From Bradyrhizobium acaciae (GTDB taxonomy: Bacteria; Pseudomonadota; Alphaproteobacteria; Rhizobiales; Xanthobacteraceae): DNA of 39,656 nt. How positions within the stretch are numbered: position 1 is the stretch's first letter; each line of letters starts with the position of its first letter. The translations under genes were made by a program, and so were the position numbers. Positions 8,487 through 15,456 of this stretch are shown here, in pieces. Location: assembly GCF_020889785.1 (NCBI RefSeq), contig NZ_JACMYK010000065.1:1-39656 (forward strand), given 5' to 3'. The notes beneath the pieces are model-generated. The model did no database searches, was not told where the DNA came from, and was given only the letters and a program-made list of their open reading frames with translations.

Positions 8487-9266
8487 ATGTCGAAGCAGAA
8501 CTATAAATATCTGATCGTCGAGAAGCGGCCGAGCGGTGTCGCCATCGTCACGATGAACCGGCCGGAGATCCTCAATGCGATCAATTGGGATATGCACAGC
8601 GAGCTCGAGCGGGTCTTCGTCGAGCTGGATGAGGACAAGGCGGTCCGCGCGATCGTTCTGACGGGGGCGGGACGGGGGTTCTGTTCGGGCGGCGATCAGA
8701 AAACGCTGGACAAGAGTCCGATCCCGTCGCCGACTCGGGGCGGACGCCATCTGATCCGGAACATGCTGGAAGTCGAGGCGCCGATCATCGCCGCGGTCAA
8801 CGGCGTCGCGGTCGGTCTCGGGGCAACTCTCGCCTTGTTCTGCGATGTCATATTCGCGAGTCCGGCCGCGAGGTTTGCCGATACGCATGTTACCGCAGGC
8901 GTGGTCGCGGGCGATGGCGGCGCGGTGATGTGGCCCCTATTGATGGGACCCGTCCGTGCGAAGCACTACCTGATGACCGGTGAGTTCATCTCCGCGGAAA
9001 AGGCCGCGTCCATCGGCATGATCAACGAGGTGATTTCGAACAGGGACGTTAAGGATGCTGCAATCGAGTACGCGGAGATGCTCGCGAGCGGCCCAAGAGA
9101 ATCAATCATCTGGACCAAGTATTGCGTGAACAAGATCATCAAGCAGTACGCGCATCTGCTCCTTGACACCTCGACCGCCCTCGAGACGATCACCTTTGCC
9201 GCGCCCGAACGGCGCGATGCCGTTGCCGCCTTCGCTGAAAAGCGCAAGCGCTTCGCGGAGCGTTGA
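8487..9266 (+). CDS. Crotonase-fold protein lacking both hydratase glutamates
   Basis: 259 residues. The oxyanion-hole pieces F-C-S-G-G-D (65-70) and G-V-A-V-G-L-G-A-T (106-114) are in place, so CoA-thioester binding is expected. Aligned by eye against the crotonase at 5576, the two catalytic Glu positions are Thr114 and His134, and the nearby A-G-D-G-G (141-145) supplies an acidic residue. Simple enoyl-CoA hydration is therefore unlikely; isomerase, hydrolase, decarboxylase or ring-opening chemistry on a CoA ester is more probable, as in other crotonase subgroups. Start at the ATG at 8487. The stop is one base before the GTG start of the acyl-CoA ligase gene, so both are translated from one message. 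Confidence 0.87.
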   Translation: MSKQNYKYLIVEKRPSGVAIVTMNRPEILNAINWDMHSELERVFVELDEDKAVRAIVLTGAGRGFCSGGDQKTLDKSPIPSPTRGGRHLIRNMLEVEAPIIAAVNGVAVGLGATLALFCDVIFASPAARFADTHVTAGVVAGDGGAVMWPLLMGPVRAKHYLMTGEFISAEKAASIGMINEVISNRDVKDAAIEYAEMLASGPRESIIWTKYCVNKIIKQYAHLLLDTSTALETITFAAPERRDAVAAFAEKRKRFAER

Positions 9267-9267
9267 G

Positions 9268-11139
9268 GTGAGCGCCGAGGGTTTTGCGTCGAGCGCCCAA
9301 CTCGCCGACGTGACCATTCCGCAGCTCCTGAGCCGGCGGAGGGTGGAGCTTTCTGACGAGATCGCTTTCAAGCAAAAACGTCGCGGTGAGTGGATCGCCA
9401 CGACCTGGAAGCAGTATTCGGACAAGGTGGCCAAATTGGCGGCCACTTTGCAAAAGGCTGGTTTCGAACGCGGCGATCGCGCGGCGATCATGGGGGATGT
9501 GTCCCAGGAATGGCTTCTTGCGGACATGGCGATTATTTGTGCCGGCGGCATCATGGTCGGCGTCTACTTCACCTCATCGGCGGAGGAGGTCGGCTATTAT
9601 CTCGGCGACTCCGCAACGTCGTTCATGTTCGTCGGGAGTGAACTTCAGCTCGGTACCGTCCTTGCATCGGGCCGTGCTGACCAGCTGAAAAAAATCATTG
9701 TGCTCGATCCCGCTTGGAAAAAGGCAGGCGGGCCGGCGAACGTCGTCTCTCTTCATGATTTCTGGAGCGAAACATCGGTTGACGCCGACATCTTTCTGCA
9801 GGGGCAGGTCGCGAAAGCAAAGGCGAGCGACCTGACCAGCATCGGGTACACGTCCGGAACGACGGGATTTCCGAAGGGAGCGATGCTCACCCATCTGTCG
9901 CTGCTCGCCGGCGCGCACAGCGTAACCCTGTTCACGTCGAAGTTGCGCACCGATGTCCACCGTGTCGTCGTGCACCTGCCGATGTCGCACACGGTGGCAC
10001 GCGCACAGGCAACGACACTGCCTCTGCTCATCCGCCTGGTGCCGTATTTCGGCGAGAACAGCGCAGAGTTCGCTCAAACCGTCAAGGAAGTGAAGCCGAC
10101 CTACTTCATGGCTCCGCCGCGGTTCTTCCAGCGGTATGCCACCCAAATCCTCAGCAAGGTTCACTCCGGGTCCGAGAAGCAGAAACAGGACTATCAGCTC
10201 GCGATGACCATCGCCCGCAAGGCCCTTGATGATCGTCAGGCCGGAGGCGTGCCGGACCCGTTCATTTCCAGCCTCTTTGCCGTGTGCCAGCAACAAGTTT
10301 TCCGTCCGCTGCTTTGTGCGGTCGGGTTCGAGGAACTCAAGGTTACATACACCTCGTCCGCGGCGATGCCTCCCGAGCTGATGTCGCTGTGGCAGCTATG
10401 GGGATTGCAGCTGAAGGAATGTTACGGACAGACGGAGCTGGTCGGCGCCAATCTGGTGCAGATGGCGGAATGGCCGGAAGCCGGCACCGTGGGCGTACCC
10501 CTGCGGGATCCGGCTTGGGAGACCGCTGTTCTCGAAGACGGGGAAATGATTGTCAGGGGACCCGGACTCTTTGTCGGTTACTGGAATAAGCCGGAAGAAA
10601 CCAAATCCGCTCTGCGCGATGGCTGGCTCTACACCGGAGACATCGTGGATGTCGATTCGACGGGCCTCTTCAGGCTGGTCGATCGAAAAAAGGAGATCAT
10701 CAACACTTCCAATGGAAAATCCATCAGCCCGACGCAGATCGAAAACGAGCTCAGGCGTAGCCCGTTTATCTCTGAGGCGGCTGTGCTGGGAGAAGGAAAG
10801 AAGTACCTCACCGCGCTGATCGAGGTGAACGCGACCGCAACGATGGATTGGGCCAGATCGCACGGTCTTCGCATCGACCGGTACTCGCAACTGGCGAACT
10901 CCGAAATCGTGGTGCGGATGATCGAAGCAGAGATCGGCAAGGCGAATGGCAGGCTCGCCAGGGCCGAGCAGATCAAGGCGTTCCGGATATTGCCGGAAGA
11001 GCTTTCTCCCGAGAACGGCATGATGACGCCGACTCGAAAGAAGCGTCGCAAGCAGATCATGGAGAGGTATCGATCGTTGATCGATACGCTTTATGACGAG
11101 AGCGAAGACAACCTCGTCAAGGCGGAAGTCAGGCCCTGA
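9268..11139 (+). CDS. AMP-forming acyl-CoA ligase, long-chain type
   Basis: 623 residues. ANL superfamily motifs: phosphate loop Y-T-S-G-T-T-G-F-P-K-G from residue 194, Y-G-Q-T-E at 386-390, the Y-T-G-D motif, D-R-K-K-E-I-I-N-T-S-N-G-K hinge, and E-N-G-M-M-T-P-T-R-K-K-R-R-K near the C terminus, which carries the catalytic Lys. Length and the last motif are of the long-chain (FadD15/Faa-like) class and not the short benzoate-CoA ligase class. It would activate a carboxylic acid to its CoA thioester, feeding the crotonases. Start assigned to GTG at 9268, with GGAG seven bases before; the frame extends further upstream only as a shadow of the crotonase gene. Acid substrate unknown, presumably the compound imported by the adjacent ABC transporter. 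Confidence 0.9.
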   Translation: MSAEGFASSAQLADVTIPQLLSRRRVELSDEIAFKQKRRGEWIATTWKQYSDKVAKLAATLQKAGFERGDRAAIMGDVSQEWLLADMAIICAGGIMVGVYFTSSAEEVGYYLGDSATSFMFVGSELQLGTVLASGRADQLKKIIVLDPAWKKAGGPANVVSLHDFWSETSVDADIFLQGQVAKAKASDLTSIGYTSGTTGFPKGAMLTHLSLLAGAHSVTLFTSKLRTDVHRVVVHLPMSHTVARAQATTLPLLIRLVPYFGENSAEFAQTVKEVKPTYFMAPPRFFQRYATQILSKVHSGSEKQKQDYQLAMTIARKALDDRQAGGVPDPFISSLFAVCQQQVFRPLLCAVGFEELKVTYTSSAAMPPELMSLWQLWGLQLKECYGQTELVGANLVQMAEWPEAGTVGVPLRDPAWETAVLEDGEMIVRGPGLFVGYWNKPEETKSALRDGWLYTGDIVDVDSTGLFRLVDRKKEIINTSNGKSISPTQIENELRRSPFISEAAVLGEGKKYLTALIEVNATATMDWARSHGLRIDRYSQLANSEIVVRMIEAEIGKANGRLARAEQIKAFRILPEELSPENGMMTPTRKKRRKQIMERYRSLIDTLYDESEDNLVKAEVRP

Positions 11140-11276
11140 GCCAAACTACGTAGTCGGCGCATCTCGTGAAGCGCCGAGCGCGACTGAACGTCTCTGGCGC
11201 GATAATGCCTCACTGTTCATTGAGCGCGCCTGTCAGACCGCATCGATATTCCTGCAGCCAACCAAAGGGGAACTAC

Positions 11277-12509
11277 ATGAGAAAGCATATCGAACGCGGT
11301 TTGACCCGTCGGTCCGTGATCGGTAGCGGAATTGGCGCCGCAGTCGGACTCGCATCGTGGCAGTCAAGAGCGGCCAGCCCTGCCAAGGTCCGCGTCGGCG
11401 CAATCAATCCGAGCAGTGGCGTCCTGGCCTTTCCGGGGCAGGCTTGCGTACGCGGCATCGATGTCGGTGCGAAGTTCGCAAAGGAGAAGTTCGGTATAGA
11501 GCTGCAAATCATCCATGCGGACACGCAAAGCCGGCCGGAAAACGGACGGATTGCCGCCGAGAACCTGATCAGGCAGGGGTGCACGGTACTTATCGGCGCG
11601 TGGGATTCCGGGGCAACCATCTCCGCGCTTCAGGCCGCAGAAGCCGCAAAAGTGCCTATGGTGGTTCACATCGCGAGCGCGACCCAGGTGACCTCTCAAG
11701 GATTCACCGAGGTGTTCAGGTATTACCCGACGTCCCTGACAATCGTCAGGAAGTCCCTCATGGAGCTGAAGTCCATCCTGTCCTCGATCAAGGACGCTCC
11801 AACAAGCGCCGTCGTCATGCACCTCAACAATACGATGGGACAGTCGACCGCGGCGAGCATCGATCAGGCCTGGAAGGAGGTCGAAGTGCCTCTCAGGATT
11901 GCCGAGTATATTCCATACGATGAAAGAGCCAAGGATCTCTCGGTCGAGGTTGCAAAAGCCAAAGCGTCAGGCGCGGACGCGTTGGTCTCCGTGACGCGTG
12001 TCAACGATGCCATCATGATCATTCGGGAATGCACCAAGCAGGGGTGGAATCCCAAGATGATCTTCTCACCCAACTCGAATGGCGCGCAGGACAAGGCGTA
12101 CTATGACGCGTTGGGCAAGTACGGTGACGGCGCGATACTCTCGACGCTGTGGTACAATCCGAAGGCGCCCGACGCCGCGGCGATCCTGAAGCGATTTGCG
12201 TCCGATTATCCAAATGACTGGGTCGACGGGAATTCAGGGTGTGCCTTCGAAGCTGTTCAGATTGTTGCGGATGCGGTAAGCCGCGCCGGTTCTTCCGAGT
12301 CCGCTGCGATCCACGCCGCGCTTAAAGGAACGGACATGACGCCTATCCTGATGTCCAGCGGCAAGATCAAGTTCGACGCCAATGGCCAGAATATGGGCAG
12401 CGACGTGACCATCCTCCAAGGGCAGAACGGGAAGCCTCGCGTGGTGGCGCCGCAGTCGGTCGCCGAAGCTGCGCTTCAATACCCTCTCGTCCCATTCAAC
12501 TCGCGATAG
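11277..12509 (+). CDS. Periplasmic substrate-binding protein of the Liv-type ABC transporter, Tat signal
   Basis: 410 residues in the LivK/Peripla_BP_6 family. The N terminus has T-R-R-S-V-I (residues 10-15) followed by a glycine/alanine-rich hydrophobic stretch and A-A-S, a twin-arginine-type export signal, so the protein probably folds before export. The mature part begins V-R-V-G-A-I-N-P-S-S-G, and shows I-G-A-W-D-S-G-A-T-I-S-A at the ligand-binding cleft and the late F-E-A-V-Q-I-V-A-D-A helix. It would capture the substrate for LivHMGF encoded at 2092-5410. It is last in the rightward block, 137 bp after the ligase. ATG at 11277 follows AAAGGGGAAC. Confidence 0.9.
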   Translation: MRKHIERGLTRRSVIGSGIGAAVGLASWQSRAASPAKVRVGAINPSSGVLAFPGQACVRGIDVGAKFAKEKFGIELQIIHADTQSRPENGRIAAENLIRQGCTVLIGAWDSGATISALQAAEAAKVPMVVHIASATQVTSQGFTEVFRYYPTSLTIVRKSLMELKSILSSIKDAPTSAVVMHLNNTMGQSTAASIDQAWKEVEVPLRIAEYIPYDERAKDLSVEVAKAKASGADALVSVTRVNDAIMIIRECTKQGWNPKMIFSPNSNGAQDKAYYDALGKYGDGAILSTLWYNPKAPDAAAILKRFASDYPNDWVDGNSGCAFEAVQIVADAVSRAGSSESAAIHAALKGTDMTPILMSSGKIKFDANGQNMGSDVTILQGQNGKPRVVAPQSVAEAALQYPLVPFNSR

Positions 12510-12526
12510 GAGACGCCGCGAGCTGC

Positions 12527-12551
12527 GGCCCCAGCGGGCGATGTTGGGGCC
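12527..12551. terminator. Hairpin between convergent genes
   Basis: Seven-base arms GGCCCCA/TGGGGCC with an 11-base loop in the 63-bp gap between the binding-protein gene and the convergent AraC gene. No T-run follows on the plus strand and no A-run precedes it. Its position suggests a shared, possibly Rho-assisted, terminator. Confidence 0.4.
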
Positions 12552-12572
12552 AGGGCTCCCGGGCGAAGGTCT

Positions 12573-13436
12573 TCAAGCCAAGGGCTCACGCCCTACGAAA
12601 CTGGATCGCTCGGCAAGGAAGCGGCGCGGGCTCTTGCCCATTGCCTTCTTGAACATGGTTATGAAGGCGCTGGGGGTCTCATAGCCCAGATCGAGTGAGA
12701 CGGCCTGAACGGAAGATCCCGCAGACAGCCTCCGCAGCGCGACGAGGATGTGAAGGCGCTGTCGCCAGCGTCCGAACGTCATCCCGGTTTCCTTCAGCAC
12801 CAGGCGGGCGAAGGTCCGGACACTCATCGCATATCGGGTCGCCAGTTCGTCGATCGTGCTGCGATCGCCGGGGTCATTGAGCAGCGATGCCGCGAGATGT
12901 TGAAGCCGGCTGTCGGTGGAGATGGGCAAGTACATCTGTTCGGTGGACATCTGCACCAATTCGTCGAGCAGCACGCGTCCGAGCCGGCTGGTCGGCCCGT
13001 CGATCGGATACAGGGGAGGAAAGACGGAGAGCCGATGGATCAGTTCACGGACAAGCGATGATATCGTGAATGTGCAGCATGTGCTCGGAAGCGTACTCGC
13101 CTGCGGATCGATGAAGACGACGTAGACCTTTCCATTGTCCGAGACGCAATTGCTGTGCATGACGCCGGCCGGTATCCACACGGCACCCTGTGGCGGAACG
13201 ATCCATAGTCCGCCGGGGGCACGGCACATCACCGATCCATGTGAAGCGACAACGAGTTGCCCTTTCTTGTGTGAGTGGAGCGGAAGCTCGTCGTTGTCTT
13301 CACCGGTTTCGATGCAGAATGAGGTGATCGGCCGATCGAACTGATCCGGATCAATCGGATCGTAGTTGATCCGAAGCTCGGGCAAATTCATTCTGGCAAA
13401 ACCAGGATCCATTTCGGAGGTGGATAACATGGTCAT
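12573..13436 (-). CDS. AraC-family transcriptional regulator
   Basis: 287 residues. The N-terminal half is a cupin sensor: L-P-L-H-S-H-K-K-G-Q-L (metal/ligand-type His pair near 53-55) and V-P-P-Q-G-A-V-W-I-P-A-G-V-M-H. The C-terminal third has two helix-turn-helix units, T-I-D-E-L-A-T-R-Y-A-M-S-V-R-T-F-A-R and the conserved L-D-L-G-Y-E-T-P-S-A-F-I-T-M-F-K-K-A-M-G-K-S-P-R-R-F. This layout resembles the NimR/YeaM group. It is convergent with the binding-protein gene and faces away from the liv-CoA block, so it may control that block, its own gene or the small gene at 13958; the sequence does not decide this. An alternative start is ATG at 13430. Confidence 0.88.
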   Translation of the reverse strand: MTMLSTSEMDPGFARMNLPELRINYDPIDPDQFDRPITSFCIETGEDNDELPLHSHKKGQLVVASHGSVMCRAPGGLWIVPPQGAVWIPAGVMHSNCVSDNGKVYVVFIDPQASTLPSTCCTFTISSLVRELIHRLSVFPPLYPIDGPTSRLGRVLLDELVQMSTEQMYLPISTDSRLQHLAASLLNDPGDRSTIDELATRYAMSVRTFARLVLKETGMTFGRWRQRLHILVALRRLSAGSSVQAVSLDLGYETPSAFITMFKKAMGKSPRRFLAERSSFVGREPLA

Positions 13437-13957
13437 CGAATTCGCTCGCTATTGGCTACGGCTCCCGCAATTCAGGAGGCGGAGATAAGGGGCGCGCCTG
13501 GAGTATGGGTGACGATAGCGCTCCGGGAAATGCTCGTCACCGAAAAGTAATGCGAGAAGGCGAGAATCCGGTCCTGCGGGCTAGCCTCGTCCCTTCCCGG
13601 AACGAGAATCTGGTGACTGTCACGGCTGCTCATCGCTGGGCTCCGCGATGGGGAAGCGGCCGGAAGGCTCAACGAGGAAGCTGCTGCGACAAGACGCGTC
13701 TTGGGGTGTGACCGCGCCCCACCCCGACGGCAGAAGATGCCGCCGTTCCCGCGTCAATCGGCTCGACCGATCGCGCTTTCACGGTTGTCCGCAGGGGTTT
13801 TCGCCAGAAAATGCTGCGACCCCCAATGCTACCAAGGCGCATTGCGCAGAAAGTCGGCACGTACGTATTGCCGATTGGAAGGCGAAAGCCAGGCCGCGCA
13901 GGCTGTGAGGTCGAGAGACGGAAGGCCGAGCGTGCGATCGTTCGGGGGCAATTGAAT
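13437..13957. other. 521-bp spacer upstream of the AraC gene
   Basis: No gene here has convincing support; the open frames seen on either strand overlap one another and resemble nothing known. It must hold the promoter of the leftward AraC gene and perhaps that of the small rightward gene at 13958. Confidence 0.45.
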
Positions 13958-14281
13958 ATGGCGGAGGATAATCGAACTGTCTTCAGCATATCCCTGAGCG
14001 CTCAGGAGCTGGAGTTCGCGGCGGCATGCCGTGACTTTGTTCTGCAGAAGAAACCCGAGCTCAGATCGTCCATCGTTGTAGCGGACAATATGCTTTCGAT
14101 CGCCGACCAGCCACATGTCCGGCAAGCATTCATGGAATTAGGCCTGGCCAGATTGGTCCGCGTTCTGCGGCTCGCGATCGTGGGTAAAGCGATTGCGATC
14201 AGGAGAGTCCCCAGATTGCTGTTTGATCTCGCGCGCTTCAGGACAAAAATCGTCCGCGCCCTGCGCAGGCGCGCGGGATAG
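13958..14281 (+). CDS. Hypothetical 107-residue protein
   Basis: I do not recognise this protein. The frame opens at an ATG preceded by CGGGGG and gives an acidic N-terminal half (V-F-S-I-S-L-S-A-Q-E-L-E-F-A-A-A-C-R-D-F-V) and a very basic, hydrophobic C-terminal half ending in R-A-L-R-R-R-A-G. The C-terminal part could be an amphipathic membrane-associated helix. The frame continues upstream to 13811 without a better start. It stands alone between two regulators, with no operon partner, so it may be a lineage-specific gene or a chance frame. Confidence 0.35.
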   Translation: MAEDNRTVFSISLSAQELEFAAACRDFVLQKKPELRSSIVVADNMLSIADQPHVRQAFMELGLARLVRVLRLAIVGKAIAIRRVPRLLFDLARFRTKIVRALRRRAG

Positions 14282-14578
14282 CCGCTCAGGGAACGGCGTC
14301 GATCGATCGTGCGATGAAGCCGGCATTCGAAAGATGGCCGGTGATGGGCTCGATCAATTGTAGTGATCGGGTCGTCGTCGGCTATCGACCGACTGGTCTC
14401 CGGTTCATGCGCCATGTCGCGGACCGATGTGGCTCATCCCGGCCTTGTCACGCGAAAATGCCGGAAATTAGCGCGACTCGGTCTTCTTCAGCACAAAATG
14501 CCGGGCGGCATACCGGATAGTTCTGTCGCTGAGATCGTTCGTTGGGCTGTCTTCGATCGATATCCGCGTTCGGCGTTT

Positions 14579-14600
14579 GCGAAGGATCCACATCCTTCGC
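14579..14600 (+). other. Perfect hairpin preceding the terminator
   Basis: Nine-base arms GCGAAGGAT/ATCCTTCGC around a four-base CCAC loop, ending 15 bases before the terminator stem. It has no T-run of its own. The pairing of two strong hairpins is typical of the 3' end of a structured transcript. Confidence 0.55.
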
Positions 14601-14615
14601 TTCCTCCCTGGACTT

Positions 14616-14643
14616 GGCCCGGCTTGTGCCGGGCCATTTTTTT
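14616..14643 (+). terminator. Rho-independent terminator
   Basis: Perfect 8-bp arms GGCCCGGC/GCCGGGCC, a four-base TTGT loop, then A and seven T residues (14637-14643). This is the clearest intrinsic terminator in the window. It acts on plus-strand transcription, just before the 3' end of the leftward MarR gene. Confidence 0.85.
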
Positions 14644-14704
14644 GCTCGGCGGCGGTTGAAGCGTCTACGGGATCAGCTTGTCGGCCGGCTCAGCGCTGTG
14701 GGGC

Positions 14705-15217
14705 TCAGCGGCGTATGATTTTCTTGAGAATCTCGGTCAGAGTCCGAAATTCTTCCCTCGTCAACGGGGCAAATGTCTCGCCGGAAATCTCGCCAATGGT
14801 CTCGATCGCAGCGTCCGCCGTCCGCCTCCCTTTGTCCGTTAGTTCGATCTGCCGTCGTCGTGGATCCAAAGGATCCTTGGAGCTCTTGATCAGCCCGCGC
14901 GATTTCAGGCGATTGATGACGCCAGTGATCGTTGCTGAATCATAGTGGATCAGTCGTCCCAGGTGATTTTGAGAACATGATCCGACTTCCCTCAGTTTCG
15001 CCAGCGTCGAGAATTGGGGTGGGGTCAGTTCTTCGATCATTTTCGCGACAAAGATCGATGTGTGGGTACGGAGCGCGACGCGCAACAGGAATCCTGGTGC
15101 ATCGTCCAACCTGTAAGACTGTGCGGCCTCTTTTGGTTTCTCCGTCGGAGCCGTCTTGGTTTTCGGTTGCACGATTTTCGTCCTCTTGCGGCACTTGGCC
15201 GTGCTCGGCTTGAACAA
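14705..15217 (-). CDS. MarR-family regulator of the nic-type cluster
   Basis: 170 residues. A basic N-terminal extension rich in Lys/Thr precedes a MarR core: L-T-P-P-Q-F-S-T-L-A-K-L (start of the winged helix), Q-N-H-L-G-R-L-I-H-Y-D-S-A-T-I-T-G-V-I-N-R-L-K-S-R-G-L-I (recognition helix) and D-P-L-D-P-R-R-R-Q-I-E-L-T-D-K-G (wing). It is divergent from the molybdenum hydroxylase/nic genes. MarR proteins NicR (Pseudomonas) and BpsR (Bordetella) repress nicotinate catabolism and are released by 6-hydroxynicotinate, so this is probably a functional equivalent. The assigned start is TTG at 15217; GTG at 15172 would remove the basic extension and is equally possible. Confidence 0.88.
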   Translation of the reverse strand: MFKPSTAKCRKRTKIVQPKTKTAPTEKPKEAAQSYRLDDAPGFLLRVALRTHTSIFVAKMIEELTPPQFSTLAKLREVGSCSQNHLGRLIHYDSATITGVINRLKSRGLIKSSKDPLDPRRRQIELTDKGRRTADAAIETIGEISGETFAPLTREEFRTLTEILKKIIRR

Positions 15218-15333
15218 AGCTGGATGGCTCGGCTCGAAAGTCCCGAGTTGATCATTTGTCTACATTCGTTGCCGCCAAGAATCCATGCCGTCTGACAGCG
15301 AGCGTGATCCGTCCGGTGCGACAGAAGCGATCA

Positions 15334-15345
15334 CTTGCATACGAG
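15334..15345. promoter_or_regulatory. MarR-type operator, site 1
   Basis: CTTGCATACGAG, an imperfect palindrome and a near copy of site 2. It lies between the MarR gene and the hydroxylase operon, with its centre 19 bp (about two helical turns) from site 2. A TTGCAT here could double as the -35 element of the rightward promoter, with TACAAG inside site 2 as the -10. Confidence 0.6.
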
Positions 15346-15352
15346 CGTAGTG

Positions 15353-15364
15353 CTTGCATACAAG
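15353..15364. promoter_or_regulatory. MarR-type operator, site 2
   Basis: CTTGCATACAAG, perfect CTTG/CAAG arms extended by flanking bases, of the TTG-N4-CAA class bound by many MarR proteins. On the minus strand TTGTAT in this site and TATGCA in site 1 have roughly -35/-10 spacing for the MarR gene itself, so one bound array could silence both directions. Confidence 0.6.
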
Positions 15365-15456
15365 TAATAATTGGGATAGGGGTTGAGGATTGCCCCCTGG
15401 GAGGAGCCGCGCAGGCTTCTTGACCATCGGCGGCGACCTCGCACCCGGATCCGAGC

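Larger units (their letters stand above)
14282..14704. other. 423-bp spacer with tandem hairpins and a terminator
   Basis: No protein gene is supported. The right half contains two perfect stem-loops back to back (14579-14600 and 14616-14635), the second followed by a T-run on the plus strand. The nearest plus-strand gene ends 300 bp upstream, so the terminator may close either the message of the 107-residue ORF or an independent small RNA. The short element AAAATGCCGG occurs twice (near 14455 and 14493). Confidence 0.5.
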
